Origin: an uncultured Flavobacterium sp.
GTDB taxonomy: Bacteria; Bacteroidota; Bacteroidia; Flavobacteriales; Flavobacteriaceae
NCBI RefSeq assembly: GCF_937967675.1
Contig: NZ_CALBSN010000114.1
Coordinates: 1-10,436, forward strand
Direction: 5' to 3'
Length of the DNA stretch: 10,436 nt
Shown: piece after piece, positions 1 through 7,215 of the stretch
Layout of the letters: each line of letters starts with the position of its first letter
Position numbering within the stretch: the stretch's first letter is position 1
Notes under the pieces: generated by a model
The model's input: only the letters and a program-made list of their open reading frames with translations
Database searches by the model: none
Told to the model about the DNA's origin: nothing
Program-made: the position numbers and the translations under genes

Positions 1-1014
1 GGTTCTGGTAAAACTACTTTTTCTGGAAAATTAGCGAACTTTTTAAAAACTAAAAAGAACAAAAAGCCTTTATTGGTTGCTTGTGATATCTATCGTCCTG
101 CGGCAATTAATCAGTTGCACGTAGTAGGTGGACAAATTGGTGTTGAAGTATATTCAGAACCAGAAAATAAAAATCCTGTTGAAATTGCTCAAAACGCAAT
201 CAAGCATGCAAAAGCGAATGGTTTCAACGTAGTCATTATCGATACCGCTGGTCGTTTGGCTGTGGATGAAGAAATGATGAACGAAATTGCAAATGTTCAC
301 AAAGCAATTCAACCACAAGAAACATTATTTGTGGTGGATGCGATGACTGGACAAGATGCGGTAAACACAGCAAAAGCATTCAACGATAGATTGAATTTTG
401 ACGGAGTTATCTTAACGAAGTTAGATGGTGATACGCGTGGTGGAGCTGCGATTTCGATTAAATCGGTAGTGAATAAACCTATTAAATTCATCGGTACAGG
501 TGAAAAAATGGAAGCTATCGATGTGTTTTATCCTTCTCGTATGGCGGATCGTATCTTGGGAATGGGAGACGTGGTTTCCTTAGTAGAACGAGCACAAGAG
601 CAATATGACGAAGAAGAAGCAAGAAAATTACAGAAGAAAATCGCTAAAAACGAATTTGGTTTTGACGATTTCTTAGCGCAAATCCAACAAATCAAGAAAA
701 TGGGTAACATGAAAGACCTTGTTGGAATGATACCAGGTGCTGGAAAAGCGTTAAAAGATGTAGAAATTCAAGACGATGCATTCAAACATATAGAAGCAAT
801 TATTCACTCGATGACACCTGCTGAAAGAAGTAAACCTTCTATCATTGACGTGAAACGTAAAACTAGAATTGCAAAAGGTTCGGGTAGAAAAATTGAGGAA
901 GTTAACCAATTGATGAAACAATTCGACCAAATGAGCAAAATGATGAAAATGATGCAAGGTGGCGCAGGTAAAAACCTGATGAAAGCCATGGGCGGAATGA
1001 AAGGCATGAGATAA
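1..1014 (+). CDS. ffh: Signal recognition particle GTPase Ffh (SRP54), 5' end missing
   Basis: Ffh binds signal sequences of nascent membrane proteins together with SRP RNA and delivers the ribosome to the receptor FtsY. The reading frame is open from the first base, so the gene continues off the left edge; 337 residues are present. They begin inside the P-loop (GSGKTT, partial residues 1-6). DTAGRL (G3, residues 81-86) and TKLDGD followed by TRGG (G4, from residue 139) complete the GTPase (G) domain. The Met-rich M domain occupies the last third, with the SKPSIID and KGSGRKIEEV stretches and a run of MMKMM near the end, as expected for the signal-peptide and RNA binding part. Family members are usually about 440-450 residues, so roughly 105-110 N-terminal residues (the N domain) lie outside the window. 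The ATG at 73 is internal and is not the start. FtsY is excluded because FtsY lacks the M domain. Confidence 0.98.
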   Translation, partial: GSGKTTFSGKLANFLKTKKNKKPLLVACDIYRPAAINQLHVVGGQIGVEVYSEPENKNPVEIAQNAIKHAKANGFNVVIIDTAGRLAVDEEMMNEIANVHKAIQPQETLFVVDAMTGQDAVNTAKAFNDRLNFDGVILTKLDGDTRGGAAISIKSVVNKPIKFIGTGEKMEAIDVFYPSRMADRILGMGDVVSLVERAQEQYDEEEARKLQKKIAKNEFGFDDFLAQIQQIKKMGNMKDLVGMIPGAGKALKDVEIQDDAFKHIEAIIHSMTPAERSKPSIIDVKRKTRIAKGSGRKIEEVNQLMKQFDQMSKMMKMMQGGAGKNLMKAMGGMKGMR

Positions 1015-1020
1015 ACTGTA

Positions 1021-1046
1021 AAGACGCGATTCATCGCGTCTTTTTT
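1021..1046 (+). terminator. Intrinsic terminator after ffh
   Basis: A perfect inverted repeat pairs 1021-1030 (AAGACGCGAT) with 1033-1042, and six T follow the GC-rich core (1041-1046). It starts 6 bases after the ffh stop codon. The strong stem and U-tract suggest that folD, 35 bases further on, is transcribed separately. Confidence 0.93.
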
Positions 1047-1081
1047 ATAGCATATAAAACAACACAACAAACAAAAAACAA

Positions 1082-1963
1082 ATGCAATTATTAGACGGAA
1101 AAAAAGTATCGGAAGATATTAAAAATGAGATCGCAGCTGAAGTAGCTCAAATGAAAGCCAAAGGTGAAAAAGTACCTCATTTAGCAGCTATCATTGTAGG
1201 TAACGATGGAGCAAGTTTAACGTATGTAGGAAGCAAAGTAAAATCTTGCGAGCGTGTAGGTTTTGAATCGACTTTGATTAAAATGCCTAGCACTACTACA
1301 GAAATTGAATTGTTGAAAAAAATCAAAGAATTGAATGAGAATGACGATATTGATGGATTCATTGTTCAGTTGCCGTTACCAAAACAAATTGACACTCAAA
1401 AAATCATTGAAGCTATTGATCCAAGTAAAGATGTAGATGGTTTTCATCCTGAAAATTTTGGAAAAATGGCTTTAGATATGTCTACTTTTATTCCGGCAAC
1501 ACCATTCGGAATTTTAGAATTATTAGAGCGATATAATGTACCAACTGATGGTAAACACACTGTAGTTATTGGGAGAAGCCACATTGTAGGAAGACCAATG
1601 GGGATTTTAATGGGAAGAAAAGGTTTTCCTGGAAATTCAACGGTAACGGTTACACACAGTCATTCTAAAAACATCAATCAAATTACGTCTCAAGCCGATA
1701 TTATTATTTCTGCATTAGGAGTTCCTAATTTCTTAAAAGCAGAAATGGTAAAAGACGATGTAGTTGTAATTGATGTAGGGATCACAAGAGTTGAAGACGA
1801 AACAACTGAAAAAGGATACAGAATTGTAGGTGATGTAGATTTTGAAAACGTATCTAAAAAAGCTTCCTATATTACGCCAGTTCCAGGTGGAGTAGGACCT
1901 ATGACCATTGCAATGTTATTGAAAAATACGTTGTTAGCGAGAGAGCAGAAGAGAAATAAATAA
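1082..1963 (+). CDS. folD: Bifunctional methylenetetrahydrofolate dehydrogenase / methenyltetrahydrofolate cyclohydrolase FolD
   Basis: FolD interconverts 5,10-methylene-, 5,10-methenyl- and 10-formyl-tetrahydrofolate in the cytoplasm, using NADP(H), and supplies one-carbon units for purine and formyl-Met-tRNA synthesis. The 293-residue length is normal for the family. The active-site block YVGSKVKSC (residues 48-56) carries Tyr48 and the catalytic Lys52. QLPLP at 96-100 and DVDGFHPEN at 117-125 form the folate pocket. The Rossmann nucleotide-binding signature is GRSHIVGRPM at 164-173, and the C-terminal signature is PGGVGPMT at 268-275. Where many relatives have PCTP, this protein has PATP (138-141), a common variation. 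The ATG is preceded by an A-rich leader with no Shine-Dalgarno, usual for Flavobacteriia. The gene stands between two terminators, so it is probably monocistronic, although I see no convincing consensus promoter in the short gap upstream. Confidence 0.98.
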   Translation: MQLLDGKKVSEDIKNEIAAEVAQMKAKGEKVPHLAAIIVGNDGASLTYVGSKVKSCERVGFESTLIKMPSTTTEIELLKKIKELNENDDIDGFIVQLPLPKQIDTQKIIEAIDPSKDVDGFHPENFGKMALDMSTFIPATPFGILELLERYNVPTDGKHTVVIGRSHIVGRPMGILMGRKGFPGNSTVTVTHSHSKNINQITSQADIIISALGVPNFLKAEMVKDDVVVIDVGITRVEDETTEKGYRIVGDVDFENVSKKASYITPVPGGVGPMTIAMLLKNTLLAREQKRNK

Positions 1964-1984
1964 AATATTATAAACAATATTTGT

Positions 1985-2014
1985 AACCCAAATTCGAAAG
2001 AGTTTGGGTTTTTT
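1985..2014 (+). terminator. Intrinsic terminator after folD
   Basis: An 11-bp stem pairs 1985-1995 with 2000-2010 (one G-T wobble), closed by a GAAA tetraloop (1996-1999), which is a stabilising GNRA loop. Six T follow at 2009-2014. It lies 21 bases after the folD stop and marks the left border of the AT-rich small-protein cassette. Confidence 0.92.
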
Positions 2015-2183
2015 ATTTGAAAATTTATTAAAATAGGCAGAAAAACTACAGCAATGGTTTGTTTAAAGGTTTTTAAATTGCGTGTTGAAAATAGCATAAA
2101 CTTTATGTTATTTATGAGTTGTAACCAATTTTTGAAGAAAATAATCGAAAAAAAAGAGTGCTAATGATACAAAAAACAAAAAG

Positions 2184-2630
2184 ATGAAAAGAAAAAACAT
2201 TTCAAAAAGTGTAAAAAAAATATCCATTTTATGCTTTTCGTTAACATTATTAATTTCTACAATTAGTTGTAATAAAAATGATGATAACCTAACTTGTGGA
2301 TGTAATTCTGATATTAGAGCAACAATCCCAGAATCCGCGAACTTAATTGGACAACTTGTTTATAAAAAACAGCTTGACCCAAATGATAACTTTTACAATA
2401 ACAAATTTTGGATAACTTATGTTGAACCAGATTGTAACAACTGTGTTCATCACATGATTGTTTGTAATGAGAATTTTTTATCATCCTTTAACGATGTTAA
2501 AGAATTGCCTATTGGACAATCAATATCAGTGAAATTTTCTGGACAATTAAAAGAAACTTGTATAAAAAAATTTGATATTTCGAGCATTTCTTACGAACAT
2601 ATAACATTAACTAATATTGAAAGACAATGA
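2184..2630 (+). CDS. Cys-rich putative lipoprotein of unknown function
   Basis: I do not recognise the family. The 148-residue product has a basic N-terminus (KRKNISKSVKK), a hydrophobic stretch at about 13-28 and a lipobox-like end, STISC, with Cys29 as the likely lipidated residue. After it comes NKNDDN; acidic residues soon after the lipid Cys resemble the surface-export signals reported for Bacteroidetes lipoproteins, so a cell-surface position is possible but unproven. The mature part holds six further Cys in pairs or near-pairs (38, 40, 84, 87, 94, 126), including CGC and a CNNCVHH motif (84-90). These could form disulfides or bind a metal. The middle and end (GQLVYKK, IGQSISVKFSGQL) look like beta strands of a small domain. 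The ATG follows an A-rich leader. Its stop overlaps the start of the next gene (ATGA), which suggests a shared transcript. I found no clear consensus promoter in 2015-2183. Confidence 0.8.
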   Translation: MKRKNISKSVKKISILCFSLTLLISTISCNKNDDNLTCGCNSDIRATIPESANLIGQLVYKKQLDPNDNFYNNKFWITYVEPDCNNCVHHMIVCNENFLSSFNDVKELPIGQSISVKFSGQLKETCIKKFDISSISYEHITLTNIERQ

Positions 2631-2838
2631 AAAATTACTTTTTCTTCATTTTTGTAATAATGCCTTTGACATTAATTGCTCAAGAAAAAATTTCATTTAT
2701 AAATCAAAATGAAAAAATGATATAAATGATACAGTTAAAAATGTTACAAAGAAAGTTAATGGTGGTTATAATGGATTGTCAGACAGAGTAAATAAATTTA
2801 ATAGCTGTGAAAATTATATAGATTGTATAACAGAATAA
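2627..2838 (+). pseudogene. Small secreted protein interrupted by a -1 frameshift in an A6 run
   Basis: The ATG at 2627 overlaps the stop of the preceding lipoprotein gene (ATGA). The first frame encodes a clean Sec signal peptide, MKNYFFFIFVIMPLTLIAQ, with probable cleavage before Gln19, then about a dozen residues, and stops at TAA 2723-2725 after 32 residues. The -1 frame is open from 2713 to a TAA at 2836-2838 and encodes a plausible secreted tail containing NGGYNGLSDRVNKF and ending CENYIDCITE. The frames join at GAAAAAAT (2711-2718): one extra A, making A7, would restore a continuous protein of about 70 residues. The tail frame has no ATG of its own, and the next gene begins 2 bases after its stop. 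So this is either a recent single-base loss in a homopolymer, a sequencing error, or a gene read through slippage. The function is unknown; two Cys lie in the tail. Confidence 0.72.
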
Positions 2839-2840
2839 AA

Positions 2841-3239
2841 ATGAAAAAAATGAAAAAAAAAGGTAACAATATTTTAATAGCTACAGTAACAATCTGTTTA
2901 TTATTATTTTCTTTTAAAATTATAATACAAGATTCTTCAATTGTTGGCACTTGGATATCTGAAAATGATACAAATTGGAAAATAAATTTTGATTCAAATG
3001 GAAACTCAATATGGTTTTATAACAATTCACAGACAGATACTTATGTATATTCATTAAACAATAGTTCTCCAAAGTGTAACAATAATGTTTTAGTAAATTC
3101 AAAAACAAATTACCTAACTTTAACAAATAATTCCGATATAAATGATAAAATTTGCTACGAAGTATATAGTATTAGTTCATCTAAGTTAACTTTGAGAGAA
3201 ATTAATAGTAGTTCTTTATTAATTTTTGATAAGGAATAA
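2841..3239 (+). CDS. Small membrane-anchored or secreted lipocalin-like protein
   Basis: The product has 132 residues from the ATG at 2841. A Lys-rich start (MKKMKKKGNN) leads into a hydrophobic segment at about 11-29 with no lipobox Cys at its end, so it is either a signal anchor or an atypical signal peptide. The rest resembles the lipocalin-like domain common in small Bacteroidetes exported proteins: IVGTW (34-38), a strand with alternating hydrophobics and WKINFDSNGN (46-55), and repeated short strands ending in KLTLRE (115-120). Cys79 and Cys105 could form a disulfide. A TTG start at 2823 is possible but would run into the preceding reading frame and add nothing to the signal. The ATG lies 2 bases after the stop of the broken gene before it, so all three small genes probably share one mRNA. 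Family assignment is tentative; ligand and role are unknown. Confidence 0.72.
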   Translation: MKKMKKKGNNILIATVTICLLLFSFKIIIQDSSIVGTWISENDTNWKINFDSNGNSIWFYNNSQTDTYVYSLNNSSPKCNNNVLVNSKTNYLTLTNNSDINDKICYEVYSISSSKLTLREINSSSLLIFDKE

Positions 3240-3268
3240 AACCTCTTACAACCACAGTTTGTAACAAT

Positions 3269-3306
3269 AGCGGCTTTTGTGTAAAAATAAAAGTCGCTTT
3301 GTTTTT
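3269..3306 (+). terminator. Intrinsic terminator of the small-protein cluster
   Basis: A 10-bp stem pairs AGCGGCTTTT (3269-3278) with AAAAGTCGCT (3289-3298), with one G-T wobble and a 10-base loop, followed by TTGTTTTT. It lies 30 bases after the lipocalin-like gene. The 12-mer AGTTTGTAACAA stands on both sides of it (3256-3267 and 3311-3322). Confidence 0.75.
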
Positions 3307-3322
3307 GTAAAGTTTGTAACAA

Positions 3323-3487
3323 AAAAGTTTAGTTATTTTTTATTCCGCTACTGAAATATATATTAGAAACGTTCGAAAACTACCTTTTTAATTATATAAC
3401 ATTATAAATAGTATAGCTTGAGTTATAATCATTTTTGATTGTTAGTTATCTATTTTTGCTGATAATTTTCATGAAAGTGTTAATTAC
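3323..3487. other. AT-rich spacer with no gene seen
   Basis: This stretch between the two terminators has no reading frame with a plausible start and protein-like composition on either strand. A lone TAnnTTTG match (3451-3458) has no TTG partner at the right distance and no gene downstream. Together with 2015-2183 it forms the untranslated flanks of the small-protein cassette. Confidence 0.5.
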
Positions 3488-3523
3488 AAAAAAAAGCCAT
3501 TTCATTTGAAATGGCTTTTTTTT
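3488..3523. terminator. Perfect bidirectional terminator between the small cluster and prfC
   Basis: A perfect inverted repeat pairs 3488-3504 with 3507-3523 around a 2-base centre. The GC-containing core is AGCCATTTCA (3495-3504), flanked by A8 on the left and a T run of ten on the right. Read on either strand, the stem is followed by at least eight T, so it can stop prfC transcription (minus) and any readthrough from the small genes (plus). It abuts the prfC stop codon directly, with no spacer. Confidence 0.93.
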
Positions 3524-5119
3524 TTATCTCTTTTGATAATCCGAAGTAAAGAATAATTCTACTGTTGGATATTTTTGTTGGGTCATTTGGATAGAGAAAT
3601 CGCTATCGGCTAAGAACACCAATTGTCCGTATTTATCATGGCCTAAGAACTTTTGCTTCACACGTTTGAATTCGGCAAATTCTTCATTTTTAGGATCTTG
3701 TGGTTTTACCCAACACGCTTTAAAAGAAGGGAAGTTTTCATACGTACATTTTGCACCATATTCATGCTCTAAGCGGTATTGAATAACTTCGTATTGAAGC
3801 GCTCCTACAGTTCCAATTACTTTTCTTCCGTTCATTTCTAAAGTAAATAATTGGGCAACACCTTCGTCCATTAATTGGTCGATTCCTTTTTCTAACTGTT
3901 TTGATTTCAAAGGATCAGCGTTGTTGATGTATCTGAAATGTTCTGGTGAGAAACTTGGAATTCCTTGGAAATTCATTTGTTCTCCTTCAGTTAGTGTATC
4001 TCCAATTTTAAAGTTACCCGTATCATGTAATCCCACGATATCGCCAGGATAGGAAATATCAACAATCTCTTTTTTCTCAGCAAAAAACGCATTCGGACTT
4101 GAGAATTTCATGTTCTTTCCAAGTCTAACATGTAAATACGGTTTGTTTTTTTCAAAAGTTCCCGATACAATTTTGATGAACGCCAAACGGTCACGGTGTT
4201 TTGGGTCCATATTCGCATGAATTTTAAACACAAATCCACTGAATTTGGTTTCATCAGGTTGTACTAATCTAGTGTCGGATTCTTTTGCTCTTGGCGTTGG
4301 CGCAATTTCTATAAAACAATCTAATAATTCACGAACTCCAAAATTATTCAAAGCCGAACCAAAGAACACCGGTTGTAAATCGCCTTCCAAATATTCTTCA
4401 CGGCTAAATGGAGGATAAACTTCATCGATTAATTCCAATTCTTCTCTTAATCGGTTTGCTGGTTTTTCACCAATAATTCCTTCTAATTCTGTACTATTGA
4501 TGTCGTTAAAAGCAATCGTTTCTTCAATGTTTTTACGACTATCGCCTTCAAAAAGGTTGATGTTCTTTTCCCAAATATTATAAATTCCTTGAAAATCGTA
4601 TCCCATTCCAATAGGGAAACTTAATGGTGTAACTCGAAGTTTTAATTTTTTCTCTACTTCATCCATCAAATCGAAGGCATCTTTACCTTCACGGTCTAAT
4701 TTGTTGATGAAAACAATCATTGGAATGTTTCGCATTCTACAAACTTCTACCAGTTTTTCTGTTTGTTCCTCAACCCCTTTTGAAACATCGATGACTACGA
4801 TTACACTGTCAACAGCGGTTAAAGTTCTAAAAGTGTCTTCTGCAAAGTCTTTGTGACCTGGCGTATCTAAGATGTTGATTTTTTTATCTTTATAATTGAA
4901 AGCCAAGACAGAAGTGGCTACCGAAATTCCTCTTTGTCTTTCAATCTCCATGAAATCGGAAGTAGCTCCTTTTTTAATTTTATTACTTTTTACAGCTCCA
5001 GCCTCTTGAATTGCGCCTCCAAACAACAATAATTTCTCGGTTAAAGTCGTTTTTCCGGCATCGGGATGCGAGATAATTCCAAAAGTTCGTCTTCTTGCTA
5101 TTTCTTCTATAAAACTCAT
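3524..5119 (-). CDS. prfC: Peptide chain release factor 3 (RF3)
   Basis: RF3 is a translational GTPase that removes RF1 or RF2 from the ribosome after peptide release. The 531-residue length fits the family (E. coli RF3 is 529). The GTPase motifs are SHPDAGKT (17-24, G1), RGISVATS (63-70, G2 region), DTPGHKDF (85-92, G3) and NKLDREG (139-145, G4). SDFMEIERQRGIS at 54-66 is typical of RF3 rather than EF-G or LepA, and the protein is too short for EF-G. The C-terminal half carries the RF3-type sequence DPLKSKQLEKGIDQLMDEGV. The start is close to the end of a divergent promoter region shared with the chaperone operon. It is transcribed alone, convergent with the small-protein cluster. No truncation or frameshift is seen. 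Confidence 0.97.
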   Translation of the reverse strand: MSFIEEIARRRTFGIISHPDAGKTTLTEKLLLFGGAIQEAGAVKSNKIKKGATSDFMEIERQRGISVATSVLAFNYKDKKINILDTPGHKDFAEDTFRTLTAVDSVIVVIDVSKGVEEQTEKLVEVCRMRNIPMIVFINKLDREGKDAFDLMDEVEKKLKLRVTPLSFPIGMGYDFQGIYNIWEKNINLFEGDSRKNIEETIAFNDINSTELEGIIGEKPANRLREELELIDEVYPPFSREEYLEGDLQPVFFGSALNNFGVRELLDCFIEIAPTPRAKESDTRLVQPDETKFSGFVFKIHANMDPKHRDRLAFIKIVSGTFEKNKPYLHVRLGKNMKFSSPNAFFAEKKEIVDISYPGDIVGLHDTGNFKIGDTLTEGEQMNFQGIPSFSPEHFRYINNADPLKSKQLEKGIDQLMDEGVAQLFTLEMNGRKVIGTVGALQYEVIQYRLEHEYGAKCTYENFPSFKACWVKPQDPKNEEFAEFKRVKQKFLGHDKYGQLVFLADSDFSIQMTQQKYPTVELFFTSDYQKR

Positions 5120-5135
5120 TATTCAAAATTTTGTG

Positions 5136-5143
5136 CAAAAGTA
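5136..5143 (-). promoter_or_regulatory. Possible -7 element of the prfC promoter
   Basis: On the minus strand these bases read TACTTTTG, matching the Bacteroidetes -7 consensus TAnnTTTG. It ends 16 bases before the prfC ATG, which predicts a leader of about ten bases. No TTG is present at the expected -33 spacing, so the call rests on one element. Confidence 0.45.
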
Positions 5144-5186
5144 ACTTTTTTTTGTAGAAATTTCTGTTAATAGTCGCTTATAAATG

Positions 5187-5216
5187 TTGTGGAATAGTCT
5201 CGAATTGTTATTTTTG
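5187..5216 (+). promoter_or_regulatory. Flavobacterial promoter of the chaperone operon
   Basis: TTG at 5187-5189 and TATTTTTG at 5209-5216 are separated by 19 bases. This fits the TTG / TAnnTTTG layout known for the primary sigma factor of Bacteroidetes. Transcription would begin at about 5221-5223, giving a leader of about 25 bases before the ATG at 5247. It is the only complete consensus promoter I found in the window. Confidence 0.7.
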
Positions 5217-5246
5217 TCGATTACAACTAAAAATGTATAAATAATT

Positions 5247-7214
5247 ATGAAAATTAGTCGCTTACTTATTTTTGTTTTCTTAATAACACCTTACTTTTTA
5301 TTAGCCCAAACCAAGGAAGTATTATTTTCAATAGACAATCATCCTTATTACACGGATGAATTCATCAGAGTGTACAATAAAAATTTGGATTTGGTAAAAG
5401 ATGATTCTCAAAAAGATTTAGATAAGTATTTGGATTTGTTTGTTGGATACAAGCTAAAAGTTGAAAAAGCAAATAAATTAGGTCTGCAAAACGGTTCTAA
5501 TTATCAAGCGGAGTTGAAATCTTATAGAAATCAACTATCAAAAAATTATTTAAATGACTCAAAAGTTACTAATGAATTAGTTCATGAGGCATATGATAGA
5601 ATGCAACAAGAAGTTAGAGCTTCTCATATTTTAATTTTATTAGATGAAGGAGCCCTGCCACAAGATACACTTAAGGCCTATAATAAAGTTTTAGATATTA
5701 AAAAAAGATTAGATGCAGGTGAAGATTTTGTAACTGTTGCAAAACAAACTTCCGAAGACCCATCTGTAAAAGAAAATAATGGAGATTTAGGGTATTTTTC
5801 GGCTTTTAGAATGGTTTATCCATTTGAAAATACAGTATATAAAACTAAAGTTGGTCAGGTTTCAAAGCCATTTCGTACTCGTTTTGGTTATCACATTGTA
5901 AAAGTAACCGATAAAAGAGCAAATAGAGGTGAGGTTACAGTTGCACACATCATGATTGTAAAGCCTAATAATTCAGATATTGCTCAAGCTGAAAAAGCAA
6001 AAGCTACTATAGAAGATATCTATAAAAAGATACAACAAGGTGAAAGTTTTGAGAGTTTAGCCCAACAATTTTCTGAAGATAAATCTTCTGCTCCAAAGGG
6101 TGGTGTTTTACAACGTTTTGGTTCAGGTCAGTTGAGTTCGGAAGAGTTTGAAAATGTGGCTTTTGAGTTAAAAGAAAAAAATCAGATTTCAGCTCCATTT
6201 CAATCGCAGTTCGGTTGGCATATTGTAAAATTAATTGAGAAACATCCTTTACGTTCCTTTGATGAAATGAAGTCTGATTTAGAGGAAAAAATTAGAAAAG
6301 ATGAACGTTCTTTATTAATTACCAATTCATTAGCAAAAAAGTTAAGAGCAAAATATACTTATGTTAAAGATGCAAAGGTTTTAGCTCAAATTAAGAAAAG
6401 CGTTACAGAGGATTTTTACAGTCAAACCTGGCAAATTCCTGCAAATTTGAAAGAAATGAATCTTTCTTTGTTGACTATTAATAAAACTCAAAAGGTTACA
6501 GCACCATCGTTTTTAAATTTTATTTACACTCAACAAAAATCGAATATCAAAACAAAACCCGTTGCTAAATTGGTAGATGAATTGTTTGAAAAATTCACAG
6601 ATGAACAATTAACTAATTACTACAATGAAAATTTAGAAAATGAATTTCCTGAATTTCGTTATGTAATGGATGAATATCGAGATGGATTGTTATTGTTTGA
6701 TTTAATGGAAAAGGAAATATGGAATAGAGCTAAATCGGATACCACAGGTTTGATGAATTTCCACAAGGCTAATATTGAGAAGTACCAATGGAAAAAAAGA
6801 TATGATGTAGATATTTTATCTTCAACTGATAAATTAATCATTGAAAAAGCACAAAAATTTCTCAAAAAGGGCAAGTCATTAGAGTATATAAAAGAAAAGT
6901 TAAACAACGATGGAAAAGTAAATGTTATGGTAAAATCAGGACTTTACGAAGAAGACTATGATATATTATCTCAATATTCAAATGCTGCAGTTGGTGTTAC
7001 ATCGGTTGTAAATAAAGATAAATACTATTTTGTAGTTAATGTGAAAAGAATTAATGAAGCAGGGCCAAAAGAATTTGCCGATTGTAAAGGTAAGGTGATT
7101 AGTGATTATCAGCAGTTTTTAGAAAATAACTGGGTTGATGAATTGAAGAAAGAATTCCAAATTAACATTAATAAAGAAGTTTTTTCCAAAGTAAAATTAC
7201 AATTAACTAAATAA
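5247..7214 (+). CDS. Exported peptidyl-prolyl isomerase with two parvulin domains, SurA/PpiD-like
   Basis: This 655-residue protein has a Sec signal peptide (residues 1-20, ending LLA before Gln21) and should act in the periplasm. An N-terminal helical region (about 25-120) resembles the SurA/PpiD chaperone module. Two parvulin (PpiC-type) rotamase domains follow. The first, about 122-221, runs from RASHILI through NNGDLGYFSAFRMV to FGYHIVKV. The second, about 229-331, runs from VAHIMIV through KGGVLQRFGSGQL to FGWHIVKL. The remaining 320 or so residues form a long, mostly helical C-terminal part with no recognised domain, making the protein much longer than E. coli SurA (428). It is first in a three-gene operon behind a consensus promoter; the next gene starts 1 base after its stop. 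The likely role is folding or escorting outer-membrane and secreted proteins; clients are unknown. Confidence 0.92.
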   Translation: MKISRLLIFVFLITPYFLLAQTKEVLFSIDNHPYYTDEFIRVYNKNLDLVKDDSQKDLDKYLDLFVGYKLKVEKANKLGLQNGSNYQAELKSYRNQLSKNYLNDSKVTNELVHEAYDRMQQEVRASHILILLDEGALPQDTLKAYNKVLDIKKRLDAGEDFVTVAKQTSEDPSVKENNGDLGYFSAFRMVYPFENTVYKTKVGQVSKPFRTRFGYHIVKVTDKRANRGEVTVAHIMIVKPNNSDIAQAEKAKATIEDIYKKIQQGESFESLAQQFSEDKSSAPKGGVLQRFGSGQLSSEEFENVAFELKEKNQISAPFQSQFGWHIVKLIEKHPLRSFDEMKSDLEEKIRKDERSLLITNSLAKKLRAKYTYVKDAKVLAQIKKSVTEDFYSQTWQIPANLKEMNLSLLTINKTQKVTAPSFLNFIYTQQKSNIKTKPVAKLVDELFEKFTDEQLTNYYNENLENEFPEFRYVMDEYRDGLLLFDLMEKEIWNRAKSDTTGLMNFHKANIEKYQWKKRYDVDILSSTDKLIIEKAQKFLKKGKSLEYIKEKLNNDGKVNVMVKSGLYEEDYDILSQYSNAAVGVTSVVNKDKYYFVVNVKRINEAGPKEFADCKGKVISDYQQFLENNWVDELKKEFQININKEVFSKVKLQLTK

Positions 7215-7215
7215 T

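Noticed and set aside
804..1070. 88-codon open frame antisense to the end of ffh
   Set aside because: It mirrors the coding bias of ffh and crosses its terminator; no independent support.
2726..2791. Short open frame starting ATG after the stop of the frameshifted gene
   Set aside because: It has only 21 codons, no protein-like pattern, and competes with the -1 frame, which reads as a credible secreted tail and ends right before the next gene.
2823..2840. TTG start for the lipocalin-like gene, six codons upstream of the ATG
   Set aside because: It would overlap the tail of the preceding frame and adds no useful signal sequence; the ATG at 2841 gives a normal Lys-rich N-terminus.
3246..3322. 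Repeated TTTGTAAC words considered as a CRISPR array or integron attachment site
   Set aside because: There are too few copies, no regular spacing, no cas or integrase gene, and the same 8-mer also occurs inside a coding gene (5727-5734).
3451..3458. TATTTTTG matching the -7 consensus on the plus strand
   Set aside because: There is no TTG at 17-23 bases upstream and only a terminator and the antisense prfC gene downstream; expected by chance in AT-rich DNA.
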